From contig JACKEN010000006.1 of assembly GCA_020632995.1 (NCBI GenBank), positions 124,001 through 188,000 of the forward strand: DNA of 64,000 nucleotides, written 5' to 3'. A program made the translations under genes and the position numbers. Positions 17,075 through 28,614 of the stretch are shown piece after piece; the first letter of the stretch is position 1, and every line of letters begins with the position of its first letter. This DNA is from Deltaproteobacteria bacterium. Lineage in GTDB: Bacteria; Myxococcota; Kuafuiibacteriia; Kuafuiibacteriales; Kuafuiibacteriaceae. The notes beneath the pieces are model-generated. The model did not search any database. It saw nothing but the letters and a program-made list of their open reading frames with translations, and was not told the DNA's origin.

Positions 17075-17815
17075 TTGCTCTCCAAGTCCCAAGCACGAAC
17101 CTTCTTCATCGTCTTCACGGGCGGCTTCTCGCTCGTCTTCCTCGGCCTCACCGTCGACACCGTCCGCGCGGTCCCCGAGCGCTCCCATGAAGCGGAGCTG
17201 AGCGACAGGGCCAAGCGCGGCAAGCGCCTGTGGGACGAGAACAACTGCATGGGGTGCCACACTCTGCTGGGCGAGGGCGGCTACTATGCGCCGGAGCTCA
17301 CCAAGGTGGTGGAACGCCGCGGCGCGGCCTGGATCGACCTGTTCCTGCAGGACCCGCAGCAGATGTTCCCCGGCCAACGGAAGATGGTGAAGTACGACTT
17401 CACCGCTGAGGAGCGGCGAGACGTCATCGCGTTCCTGACCTGGATCGGCGAGGTCGACACCAACGGGTTCCCCGCTCCTCCCGACATGACCCTGAGCGGC
17501 GCGGCGCCTGGCACGAACGCAGGCCAGATTGCAGCCGCGCCCAAGCCTGGCGCTGACCCCCTGGCCAACGCCCCCACCATGTTCCGCACCGTATGCGTGG
17601 CCTGTCATGCAGTGGGCGGGGTCGGTGGCAACACAGGACCCTCCCTCGATGGCGTGGCGGATCGCTACACCGCCGAGGCGCTGGACCAATGGCTCGCAGA
17701 TCCGCAGGCCGTGAAGCCCGGGACCGCGATGCCCAACCTCAACCTCAGTGACGACGTCCGTGGCGAGCTGGTGGCTTGGCTCCGCGCGCGCGGTACCCAG
17801 GAGACCTCGCGATGA
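17075..17815 (+). CDS. norC: Nitric oxide reductase cytochrome c subunit, di-haem form
   Basis: The electron-entry subunit of respiratory NO reductase, anchored by one N-terminal helix (TFFIVFTGGFSLVFLGLTV) with the haem domain in the periplasm. The first haem site CMGCH starts at residue 58, followed by the NorC signature TLLGEGGYYAPELTKVV and a Met in GQRKMVKYDFTAEE. The protein is 246 residues rather than the usual 150 or so, because after a linker there is a second cytochrome c domain with CVACH at residue 174 and Met in PGTAMPNLNLS. A start at TTG 17075 is preferred, with GAGGTG at 17065-17070 as ribosome-binding site. The stop overlaps the norB start as ATGA. Confidence 0.92.
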   Translation: MLSKSQARTFFIVFTGGFSLVFLGLTVDTVRAVPERSHEAELSDRAKRGKRLWDENNCMGCHTLLGEGGYYAPELTKVVERRGAAWIDLFLQDPQQMFPGQRKMVKYDFTAEERRDVIAFLTWIGEVDTNGFPAPPDMTLSGAAPGTNAGQIAAAPKPGADPLANAPTMFRTVCVACHAVGGVGGNTGPSLDGVADRYTAEALDQWLADPQAVKPGTAMPNLNLSDDVRGELVAWLRARGTQETSR

Positions 17816-19200
17816 AGTACAACTCGCAGAAGGTGGCGTACATCTTCTTTGCCACCTGCATCGGGCTTCTCTTCCTTCAGATCATCTACGGCTTCATCAT
17901 GGGCTTCGCGCACATGGGCTTCGACGGCCTCCATGACGTGATCCCCTTCAACGCGGCCCGAGCTACCCACACCAACCTCCTGGTGGTCTGGCTCCTCACT
18001 GGCTTCATGGGCGCCAGCTACTACATCATCCCGGAGGAGGCGGACCGCGAGCTGTTCAGCGTCAAGCTGGCGTACGTCCAGTGGGCGTCGCTCGTCCTGG
18101 TGGGCGTGGTGGCGGTGGCCGGCTTCCATCTGGGCTGGTGGGAGGGCCGCAAGTTCCTCGAGATCCCGCGGCCGCTGGACTACCTGGTGGTGGTCAACGT
18201 CCTGATGTTCATCTTCAACGTGGGTTACACCGCGCTGAAGGGCCGGCGCTTCACCACCACCGGCTTGGTGCTCTTGGCTGGCCTGGTCTCGGCTGCGCTG
18301 CTCTATCTGCCCGGGATGATCTACTTCGACTCCCAGGTCCTGGACTCGTACTTCCGGTGGTGGGTCGTGCATCTCTGGGTCGAAGGGGTGTGGGAGCTGA
18401 TCATGGGTTCGCTCCTGTCGTTCCTCCTCATCAAGCTCACCGGCGTGGACCGCGAGGTCATCGAGAAGTGGCTCTACGTCATCGTGGGCATCACGTTCCT
18501 CTCGGGCATCCTGGGCACCGGGCACCACTACTACTGGATCGGGACCCCCAAGTATTGGCTCATGGTGGGCGGCGTGTTCTCGGCCCTGGAGCCCCTGGCC
18601 TTCCTCGGCATGGCCATCTACGCGGTGGCCATGATGCGGCGGGGCGGTCGTCGCCACCCGAACCGCGTCGCGCTCTTTTGGACGGTGGGCTGCGGCATCC
18701 TCTCCTTCGTCGGTGCGGGCTTCTTGGGGTTCGCCCACACGCTGCCGCAGGTGAACCTATACACCCACGGCACCCTGGTGACCGCGATGCACGGGCACCT
18801 GGCCTTCTGGGGGGCCTACGCCACCATCGTGTTTGGCATGATCGCCTACACCCTCCCCGAGCTCACCGGGCGCAAGCTGTACAGCGGTTGGATGCCCGAG
18901 TGGGCGTTCTGGACCAGCAACATCGGTATGCTCGGTATGACCGGCGCCCTGGCGGTTGCCGGCGTGGCCCAGGTCTACTTGGAGCGCCGCATGGGGATGG
19001 ACTTCCTGGCCGCGCAGAAGGCGGTGGAGGTGCACTTCTTCGGGATGATCCTCGCCGCGTCGCTGTTCACGGTGGGCATCGTGCTGTTCGCCATCAACTT
19101 CATCCAGCACGGCCTCCCGGTGTCGGAGGCGACGGTGTCGTCGACGCGCGAGCCGGAGCCGGAGCCGCCGTCCACGCCGGCCATGGCGCGGAGCGTGTGA
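17812..19200 (+). CDS. norB: Nitric oxide reductase large subunit
   Basis: The catalytic haem-copper-oxidase-family subunit that reduces two NO to N2O in the cytoplasmic membrane. The 462-residue product has about 12 membrane helices and the ligands expected of cNOR: His in ARATHTNLLVVW for haem b, HLWVEGVWEL (Fe-B His and the two conserved glutamates), GTGHHYYWIGTP (Fe-B His pair), ALEPLAFLG, and HGHLAFWGAYA for haem b and b3. It has no quinol-oxidising N-terminal extension, so it should take electrons from NorC. The C-terminal tail (EPEPEPPSTPAMARSV) is hydrophilic. Confidence 0.97.
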   Translation: MKYNSQKVAYIFFATCIGLLFLQIIYGFIMGFAHMGFDGLHDVIPFNAARATHTNLLVVWLLTGFMGASYYIIPEEADRELFSVKLAYVQWASLVLVGVVAVAGFHLGWWEGRKFLEIPRPLDYLVVVNVLMFIFNVGYTALKGRRFTTTGLVLLAGLVSAALLYLPGMIYFDSQVLDSYFRWWVVHLWVEGVWELIMGSLLSFLLIKLTGVDREVIEKWLYVIVGITFLSGILGTGHHYYWIGTPKYWLMVGGVFSALEPLAFLGMAIYAVAMMRRGGRRHPNRVALFWTVGCGILSFVGAGFLGFAHTLPQVNLYTHGTLVTAMHGHLAFWGAYATIVFGMIAYTLPELTGRKLYSGWMPEWAFWTSNIGMLGMTGALAVAGVAQVYLERRMGMDFLAAQKAVEVHFFGMILAASLFTVGIVLFAINFIQHGLPVSEATVSSTREPEPEPPSTPAMARSV

Positions 19201-19201
19201 G

Positions 19202-19984
19202 GTGGGCATGCAGGCGCTCCCCTGGTACCAGGACACGGATGGCGAGTGCGCGGTCTTCGAGGCCGCGCACCGAGCCAGGCTCCCCGTCCTGCTGAAGGGG
19301 CCCACCGGTGCAGGCAAGTCCCGACTGGTGGAGCACATGGCGGCGAGGTTGGAGCGCCCGCTGATCACCGTGGCCTGCCACGACGACACGAGCGCGGTCG
19401 ACCTGGTGGGCCGCTTCGTACTGGAGGGCGGCGAGACGCGGTGGGTGGACGGCCCGGTGACCCGGGCCGCCCGCGAGGGTGCGGTGCTCTACCTCGACGA
19501 GCTGGCGGAGGCCCGCAGCGACGTCATGGTGGTGATCCACCCGCTGGCCGACCATCGACGGCAGGTGTTCATCGAGCGGCGCAACGAGGTGGTGGAGGCC
19601 GCCCCCGGCTTCATGCTGGTGGTGAGCTTCAACCCGGGTTACCAGCGTGGCCTCAAGGAGCTCAAGCCCTCCACGCGGCAGCGCTTCGTCGCCATCGACT
19701 TCGAGTACCCCAAGCCGGAGCTGGAGCAGGCGATCTTGCAGAGGGAGGCTGGTGTGGGACGCGACGAGGCGCGAAAGCTCGTCGCGTTGGCCAACCGGGT
19801 GCGGGGTCTGGATGAGCTGGGCTTGGCGGAGGTGCCCTCCACCAGGCTCCTGGTGAGCGCGGCCAAGCTGATGAACGTCGGCGTGCCCGCGCGCCAGGCC
19901 TGCCGGGTCGGGGTGGTGCGGCCCCTCACCGATGACCCGGAGGTGCGCGGGGCCCTGGATGACCTGGTGGCGATGGTGTTCTGA
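19202..19984 (+). CDS. norQ: MoxR-type AAA+ ATPase of NO reductase maturation
   Basis: A 260-residue AAA+ ATPase of the NorQ/NirQ/CbbQ branch. Walker A is KGPTGAGKSRLVEHMA near residue 35, Walker B is AVLYLDELAEA and the sensor segment is MLVVSFNPGYQ. By family knowledge NorQ works with the VWA protein NorD to insert the non-haem Fe-B into NorB. GTG 19202 is chosen because GGAG at 19190-19193 is well spaced; ATG 19208 is an alternative start two codons later. It starts directly after norB and is followed by norD after 1 bp. Confidence 0.93.
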   Translation: MGMQALPWYQDTDGECAVFEAAHRARLPVLLKGPTGAGKSRLVEHMAARLERPLITVACHDDTSAVDLVGRFVLEGGETRWVDGPVTRAAREGAVLYLDELAEARSDVMVVIHPLADHRRQVFIERRNEVVEAAPGFMLVVSFNPGYQRGLKELKPSTRQRFVAIDFEYPKPELEQAILQREAGVGRDEARKLVALANRVRGLDELGLAEVPSTRLLVSAAKLMNVGVPARQACRVGVVRPLTDDPEVRGALDDLVAMVF

Positions 19985-19985
19985 G

Positions 19986-21701
19986 ATGCTGGGGACCGGA
20001 TCCACCGCCCCCCGCCTGGAGCTGGAGTGGGAGGAGGGGCTCTTCAAGCTGGTGGGCCGGTGGTTGCGGCGACTTCGACCAATCGCAAGCCAAGCAGCTA
20101 CGCCCGGGAGCGTGGCGCTGGAGGGCCTGCAGGGCCGCCTGGCGGTGCTCGCTTCCATGATGGCGGGTCGGATGCTCACGGTGGAGGGCGGCGCCCCCGC
20201 GTGCGCTCTTCGGGGGGACGCACTCCTTCTGCCCGACCACATGAGCGTCTCCACCGATCCGGCCGAGAACGAGGCCGCCTACCGAGCCGTCGCCATGCTG
20301 GCGGGCGCCATGCGCCGGCACCGGCGTGCCGTTCCCTTGGGCGCGGCGGTCCGAGAGCAGGAAGCCTTGCGTCTGGCGGAGGAGGCCCGCGCTTGGATCC
20401 TCGCCGAGCTGGTCGAGCTCCAACCCGAGGCAGTGGCGGCTTTGACGGGGGCCCGAGTGGCGTTGCTCAGCCATCCCGAGGGAGACGACTCGCCAGCGGA
20501 CGACGAGGCAGGAGGCCGCGGGCGGGAGGCTAGAGCTCCGAAGTTGGGCGACGTTCGCCGTCGGCTCCTGAGCCAGGACCCTGAGGACGACAACCCCATC
20601 GTCCACACTTTCGAGAAGGTGGAGACTCTGGAGGCCCAGGCGGGCGGGCGGCGCTTTGCGGATGGCTCCGACGAGCTGGACGAGCACCTGGAGGCCCTGG
20701 ACGAAGTGGAGCTGCAGGAGTTGGTACGGGGTGGGCCGCAAACGCAAGCCCTCCTGCGAGCGGACATCACCCTGGAGGCCGCCGTCCCCAACGTGGAGTC
20801 GGTGGCGCCAGGCGAGCACGGGGTGCGCTACGACGAGTGGGACGCGGGGCTCGGGGCCTATCGCAAGGACTGGTGTACGGTGTACCCGACCCCGGTGGCG
20901 CCTGGGGGTCGCGCCGCCATCGAGGCTGTGCGGCGAGGCCACCGGCGGGAGATCGAGGCGCTGTATCGAAGGGTGGATGCGCATCGCAGCCGCCTGCGCG
21001 CGGTGCGCGGGCAGCGCGACGGTGAGGAGGTAGATTTGGACGCGGTGGTCTGTGCGGCCGCGGACCGTGCGGCGGGGCGCGAGGGTTCCGACCGGCTGTA
21101 CCTTCGTCGAACCCGGCGAGAGCGGGACGTGTCGGTGGTGGTCCTCCTGGACGTCTCGCTCTCCACCGACTCGTGGGTTGCGGATCGCAGGGTGCTGGAT
21201 GTGGCGCGCAGCGCCGCAGTGGTGTTCGGTGAGGTGGTAGACCGACTGGGAGACGAGCTGTCGGTGTTGGCCTTCGCGTCCAAGACCCGAAACGTCTGCC
21301 GGGTGTTCGAGGTGAAGGCGTTCCAGCAGCGCTGGGCCGAGGCCCGGGGTGCGCTGGCGGCGCTCGAGCCCCAGGGCTACACGCGGATCGGGCCGGCACT
21401 GCGGCATGCCACTGCACAGCTGGCCACTCAGCCGAGCCAGAAGAAGCTCCTGCTCCTTGTGAGCGATGGAAAGCCCACCGACTACGATCGCTACGAGGGC
21501 CGTCACGGAGAGGCGGATGTTCGCATGGCGGTACGCGAGGCCCATCGCCTTGGGGTGGTGACCCACGCCTTGACCATCGACAGCGTGACCCGCGGGCACC
21601 TACCCGCCACCTTCGGGCCGGGGGGCTGGCACGTCCTGTCGAACCCGAACCACCTGCCTCGCGCCATGGCCGAGATCTACGGCCGTCTGGCCGCGGGGTA
21701 G
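19986..21701 (+). CDS. norD: VWA-domain NO reductase activation protein
   Basis: A 571-residue protein with a helical, acidic N-terminal two-thirds and a C-terminal von Willebrand A domain. The metal-ion-dependent adhesion site is intact: DVSLSTDS (DxSxS), a Thr in GYTRIGPALRHA and SDGKPTDYDRY. NorD is the partner of NorQ in activating NorB. The start ATG 19986 sits 1 bp after the norQ stop. The segment between residues 150 and 230 is rich in Arg/Asp/Glu and poorly conserved in the family, as expected. Confidence 0.9.
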   Translation: MLGTGSTAPRLELEWEEGLFKLVGRWLRRLRPIASQAATPGSVALEGLQGRLAVLASMMAGRMLTVEGGAPACALRGDALLLPDHMSVSTDPAENEAAYRAVAMLAGAMRRHRRAVPLGAAVREQEALRLAEEARAWILAELVELQPEAVAALTGARVALLSHPEGDDSPADDEAGGRGREARAPKLGDVRRRLLSQDPEDDNPIVHTFEKVETLEAQAGGRRFADGSDELDEHLEALDEVELQELVRGGPQTQALLRADITLEAAVPNVESVAPGEHGVRYDEWDAGLGAYRKDWCTVYPTPVAPGGRAAIEAVRRGHRREIEALYRRVDAHRSRLRAVRGQRDGEEVDLDAVVCAAADRAAGREGSDRLYLRRTRRERDVSVVVLLDVSLSTDSWVADRRVLDVARSAAVVFGEVVDRLGDELSVLAFASKTRNVCRVFEVKAFQQRWAEARGALAALEPQGYTRIGPALRHATAQLATQPSQKKLLLLVSDGKPTDYDRYEGRHGEADVRMAVREAHRLGVVTHALTIDSVTRGHLPATFGPGGWHVLSNPNHLPRAMAEIYGRLAAG

Positions 21702-21707
21702 CTCGAG

Positions 21708-22238
21708 GTGCGGCGGCGGACTCCGCAGGTCAGCTTGCCCGACGGCGCGCTGGAGGCCTGGCCGGAGGATGACATCGAGGCTTGGCGCAAGGCGCCCATC
21801 GACACGTTGATCCAGCACCTGGTCGAGGTCCACCACCCGATGCTCCGCCTCACCCTCGACCGAGCGGTGGCGCTGAGCGTCGTCGTGGCGCGAGGGCAGG
21901 AGCTCGATCCCGAACTGGGCGCCCGCCTGGCTGCCTTCGCCGCTGTGGTCCACGAGCACCTCCAGAAGGAGGAGGACGTGGTGTTCCCCGCCATCGCTCG
22001 GGGGCAAGGCCCCATGACCCGGGGGCCGGTGGCAGTGATGCTGAAAGAGCACCGGGAGCACCGAGAGGCCCTGGCCGAGGTGCACCAGCTTGCGCAGGGC
22101 GCGACGCCAGCATTCGACGCACCCGTCGGTCTAGCGTTGGAGGACCTGCAGGGGGCGTTGGTGGAGCTGGAGCGACGCCTTTGGGCGCATGTACGGCTCG
22201 AGGACGAGGCCCTCTTCCCCCGGGCTCTGTTGGACTAG
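21708..22238 (+). CDS. Hemerythrin HHE-domain protein (RIC/YtfE-like)
   Basis: A 176-residue four-helix di-iron protein. Ligand motifs occur in order: VEVHHPMLRLTLD, VVHEHLQKEEDVVFPAI, KEHREHREAL and WAHVRLEDEALFPRAL, the H-HxxxE-H-HxxxE pattern of hemerythrins. Related proteins (YtfE, ScdA, DnrN) repair iron centres damaged by NO or store NO-reactive iron, which fits its place as last gene of the nor operon, 6 bp after norD. It lacks the N-terminal ScdA-type Cys domain. Start is GTG 21708 with no strong ribosome-binding site, so coupling to norD is likely. Confidence 0.88.
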   Translation: MRRRTPQVSLPDGALEAWPEDDIEAWRKAPIDTLIQHLVEVHHPMLRLTLDRAVALSVVVARGQELDPELGARLAAFAAVVHEHLQKEEDVVFPAIARGQGPMTRGPVAVMLKEHREHREALAEVHQLAQGATPAFDAPVGLALEDLQGALVELERRLWAHVRLEDEALFPRALLD

Positions 22239-22460
22239 CAGGTCATCGGAGGAGTAGCCCATGCGATCCGCGAAGCGACTCTTCGTGGAACGTTCCTCCG
22301 AAGAGGGAGCATATCTGGCCATACGCGACCGATGAGAGGCGAAGCCATTCGGGGCGTTCCACGGAAGACGAGCCCGCGCAGCGCGTGGGGGACTTCTCCG
22401 ATGGCCTGCTAGGGACCTTCTGGAGGCGGTGCAGGAACGCGCCACCGGGGCGCCGACCTG
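22239..22460. other. Non-coding stretch with several inverted repeats
   Basis: No gene is seen here. TCGGAGGA (22246-22253) pairs with TCCTCCGA (22294-22301); inside lie CGAAG-CGACT-CTTCG (22271-22285) and the palindrome GGAACGTTCC (22287-22296). CGTGGAACG near 22284 also pairs with CGTTCCACG at 22355-22363, so alternative folds compete. It could terminate the nor operon or be an attenuator-like element. Bases 22388-22413 resemble the 3' part of the dispersed repeat family and end GGCCTGCTAG, as copy B does just past its end. Confidence 0.45.
22388..22413 (+). repeat. Partial copy C of the dispersed repeat
   Basis: The 3' portion, GGGGGAC followed by TTCTCCGATGGCCTGCTAG, parallels the end of copy B (GGGACGGCTCCG then CCGGCCTGCTAG at 12459-12478). 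The match is imperfect and the 5' part is not preserved. It lies 47 bp before the insertion sequence. Confidence 0.35.
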
Positions 22461-24382
22461 CTAGGCTGAAGTTCCACGAGGGCGCTCGGACAACCGCCTG
22501 ATCCCACAGCGCTTTTCTCGGAATGGCGCCGAACCGATCTGACTACAACGCGTTGAGGAGGCTGAATGCGCGGGTCTGAAGCGGCGTTCGCTTCGTGAAC
22601 TTCTCGAAGGTCGGGGTCCGCTTGCCCAGTCGGCACACGTTCTTGGCGATCGTCGCGAGGTTGGCGAGGAGCGACCGGAAGCTCTGGGCTGGGAGACCGT
22701 CGTCGGTCCGCTTCGTGGCCCTCTTGGCCTTGGCCTGGGCCGTGGGCTTTGCCGGCTGGACCGGATGGCGGTCTGGGAGGGTGTCGGTCTCCTCGGCGAA
22801 GAGCAGCGGGCGCCAGGCGCGTTGCATATGCCACTGCACGTAGAGCGCAAGCATGCAGAGGAAGATGTGGGCCCGCACCCGGCGCTCCTTGCGGTGGTAG
22901 ATGGGCCTGACCTCGAGGCCGGACATCTTCATCGTCCGGAAGCACTTCTCCACGCGAGTGAGTCGCTTGTAGTGGCGCACGACATCATCGGTGTCGATGA
23001 CCTCCGCCGGGACGCTGGTGCGGATGATGTAGACGCCGTCGACGGAAGCCTCCTTGCGGACGGTGTCGCGTCGAACACAGTAGCTGAAGCCGGCATCCGT
23101 GATCTCGACCTTGAAGTGCTTGGCCATCTTGTACTTGTTGATGACCCGACCCACGCGGATGCCGATGGTAGCGCGGCCCCTGAGCGTCCCGCGACGGACC
23201 ATGCCGCGGACCTTGGCGAGCTCCCGCCGCGTTGCGTCCAGCATCTCCTTGCGTTTGCGTGCCCGACGTTCGGCAAGCAGCGGGTTCCGGCACGCGATGA
23301 GCCGCTCGTCGGGATATCGAGGGGATGCAAGTTCGAAGATATCCCGCTTGTCGAACAGGCTCATCTGAAGCGCACCATCAGCGTTGAGCTTGTTGATGGC
23401 GCCCGACTTCAGCGCGGTGATCCACTCGACGCCTTCCTGCTCACGGAGCTTCTCGACCGTGGTCTGGGCCACCATCCCCCGGTCACCGACGAACACCACC
23501 AGGTCGAGCCCGAACTGCTCCCGCAGCTTGTCGATCTGGTCTCGAACGGTGGCGGGATCCCCGGTGTTCCCGGGGTAGACGGTGACGGAGACTGGGCAGC
23601 CGTTCTCGTCCGTCAGCAAGCCGTAGTTGACCTGCAACTTGTCTTTCTTTCCGTCCCGGCTATAGCCCCGGGCCGCCAGCTCGCACTTGGTGCCCTCGAC
23701 GTAGGACGAGGACAGGTCGTAGAGGACCAGCCCGCAGTTCTCCAGGTGCTTCTTTCCGAGTCGCGTCTCGATGGCTGCCTGCTGGTCAACGAGCCAGTCC
23801 ATCGCCTGGTAGAGCTCATCCTCGCAGACCTCCGTGCCGAGCCCCAGGACGTCGGGAAGCGTCGTGGTCTCCCACCACCTTGTGACAGCGAGCTTGCTGC
23901 TTGGCTCGAGGATCCGGGCGGCGATCAAGGCCATGACGAGGTCCCGTTCCCGAGTCCGGGTGGGGCTGATCAACCGCGCGAGCCCGAGCTTGCGCATCGC
24001 CAACATCACCGCCTCGACGTGGCCATGGTGTCGCGTCTCGAGGATCTCCAGGTCCGACGCCGCGCCCATCGTCTCGCCAGCCAGCGCTCGGCCCACCAGC
24101 TCTTGCACGTCGGCGGGGAGGTGTGTGAGGTTGGCCAGGGTCCTCTTCTTGACCTTGCCCTCCTCGCGGTAGGTCTCCCGCACGAGGACCGTGACAACGC
24201 CATTCTGGTTGCGAACGCGGTTCAGGTGCATGTGCCCAGTGGTTATCGGGGCCTGCTCGCTCGAGTTGATCGTTTCTTGGGCGCCGGCCCGGATCGATCT
24301 GTCTACATCCGCGACCCCGAATCCGGGAAAGCTGAGTGATTGCGGGCGGATTAGCCTTCTCGGCCGGGGAACTTCAGGCTAG
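22461..24382 (-). mobile_element. IS1634-type insertion sequence
   Basis: A 1.92-kb element with one transposase gene. The ends are imperfect inverted repeats of about 60 bp: the left end starts CTAGGCTGAAGTTCC (22461) and the right end, read inward on the minus strand from 24382, starts CTAGCCTGAAGTTCC; further in, both carry a CCGCC...CAGC...TTTC.CGG block. I see no clear target duplication. Its base composition is lower in GC than the neighbours and it lacks the 14-bp palindrome that peppers the rest of the window, both consistent with recent arrival. It sits only 12 bp upstream of the efflux operon's first start codon. Confidence 0.8.
22543..24231 (-). CDS. IS1634-family transposase
   Basis: A full-length 562-residue DDE transposase of the IS1634 branch of IS4-like elements. 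The acidic triad is visible: YDLSSSYVEG, VVFVGDRGM and the YREK-like TRVEKCFRTMK. The upstream part ETYREEGKVKKRTLANLTHLP and C-terminal LNAL are typical. The start is ATG 24231 and the frame is intact, so the element may still be active. Confidence 0.93.
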   Translation of the reverse strand: MHLNRVRNQNGVVTVLVRETYREEGKVKKRTLANLTHLPADVQELVGRALAGETMGAASDLEILETRHHGHVEAVMLAMRKLGLARLISPTRTRERDLVMALIAARILEPSSKLAVTRWWETTTLPDVLGLGTEVCEDELYQAMDWLVDQQAAIETRLGKKHLENCGLVLYDLSSSYVEGTKCELAARGYSRDGKKDKLQVNYGLLTDENGCPVSVTVYPGNTGDPATVRDQIDKLREQFGLDLVVFVGDRGMVAQTTVEKLREQEGVEWITALKSGAINKLNADGALQMSLFDKRDIFELASPRYPDERLIACRNPLLAERRARKRKEMLDATRRELAKVRGMVRRGTLRGRATIGIRVGRVINKYKMAKHFKVEITDAGFSYCVRRDTVRKEASVDGVYIIRTSVPAEVIDTDDVVRHYKRLTRVEKCFRTMKMSGLEVRPIYHRKERRVRAHIFLCMLALYVQWHMQRAWRPLLFAEETDTLPDRHPVQPAKPTAQAKAKRATKRTDDGLPAQSFRSLLANLATIAKNVCRLGKRTPTFEKFTKRTPLQTRAFSLLNAL

Positions 24383-24394
24383 GCTCCGGCCACG

Positions 24395-25539
24395 ATGAAC
24401 GCGGCGCGGCACGGTGGATGGGCAGTGCTGGTAGCGTGGGCGTTGGTGGCCTCCGCCTGCGAGGGCGGTGGTCCGAAGGCGAAGAAGGCGCGGCAGCCGG
24501 CCCCGGTGTCGGTGGCCGCGATCGAGCGCGGGCCGATCGCGCTGTCGCGGGTGTTCGGTGGAACACTGGAGGCCCCCGCGCGGCTGGTGGTGGCGCCCAA
24601 GATCACCGGGCGCCTGGTGCGCCTCGCGGTCCACATCGGCGACCCGGTGAGCGCGGGGCAGGTGGTGGCGGAGCTGGACGACGACGAGCTCCGGCAGCTC
24701 GCGGCCCAGGCGCAGGCGGCGCTCGCGGTGGCCGAAGCCAACGCGACGGAGGCCAAGGGTGCGACGGCGCTCGCCGACAAGGAGCTCGAGCGCCTGAAGA
24801 CGCTGCGGGGGCGCGGGGTGGTCTCCGCCTCGCAGCTGGACACCGCGCAGGCCGAGGCCCAGGCCAAGGCGGCGGCGGTCGAGGTGACCGCGGCCGAGGT
24901 GAGCCGGGCGAAGGCGGCGCTGGACGCGGCCAGGATCCGGGTGGGCTACACCAAGCTGGTGGCGCGCTGGAGCCAGGGCGATCGCGCCCGGGTAGTGGCC
25001 GAGCGCTTCGTCGACGAGGGCGCGATGGTGGCGGCCAACGAGCCCATCTTGAGCATCGTGGAGCTCGACCCGCTCACCGCGGTGATCTTCGTGGCCGAGA
25101 AGGACTACCGCTTCCTGCAACCTGGCCTGCAGGCGGTGGTGACCACCGACGCCTTCCCCGACGCGCGCTTCGAGGCCCGGGTGCTCCGGGTGGCCCCGGT
25201 GTTCGAGACCGGCTCCCGGCAGGCTCGGGTGGAGCTCGAGGTCCCCAACCCCGAGCGGCGCCTGAAGCCGGGGCTCTTCGTCAAGGCGAGGGTCGAGCTG
25301 GCGCGGGTCGACGACGCGGTGGTGGTGCCGCAGGCTGCGTTGACGACCCGGGGCGACGACACCGGGGTGTTCTGGGTGGCGGACGGGGCCGAGACGGTGA
25401 CCTGGGTGCCGGTGGAGGTCGGGATCCAGGACGGCGACCGGGTGCAGCTGGTGGGGTTCGAGCGCGCCGGGAGGGTGGTGACCCTGGGCCAGCAGCTCCT
25501 CGACGATGGCTCCGCCATCATCGTGCCCGGGTCGGCGCC

Positions 25540-25543
<4 letters not shown>
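24395..25543 (+). CDS. RND efflux periplasmic adaptor (membrane fusion protein)
   Basis: A 382-residue HlyD/AcrA-type adaptor that bridges an inner-membrane RND pump to the outer-membrane channel. The lipoprotein signal is WALVASACEGG with Cys near residue 22. A lipoyl half-motif (VAPKITGRLVRLAVHIGDPVSAGQVVAEL) precedes an alpha-hairpin (residues about 90-170), then the second lipoyl half and beta-barrel (GAMVAANEPILSIVELDPL, AEKDYRFLQPGLQAVVTTDAFP). It is the first gene of a three-gene operon; its stop overlaps the pump start as ATGA. The start codon lies just 12 bp from the insertion sequence, so the native promoter has probably been displaced. Confidence 0.93.
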
Positions 25544-28610
<3,067 letters not shown>

Positions 28611-28614
<4 letters not shown>

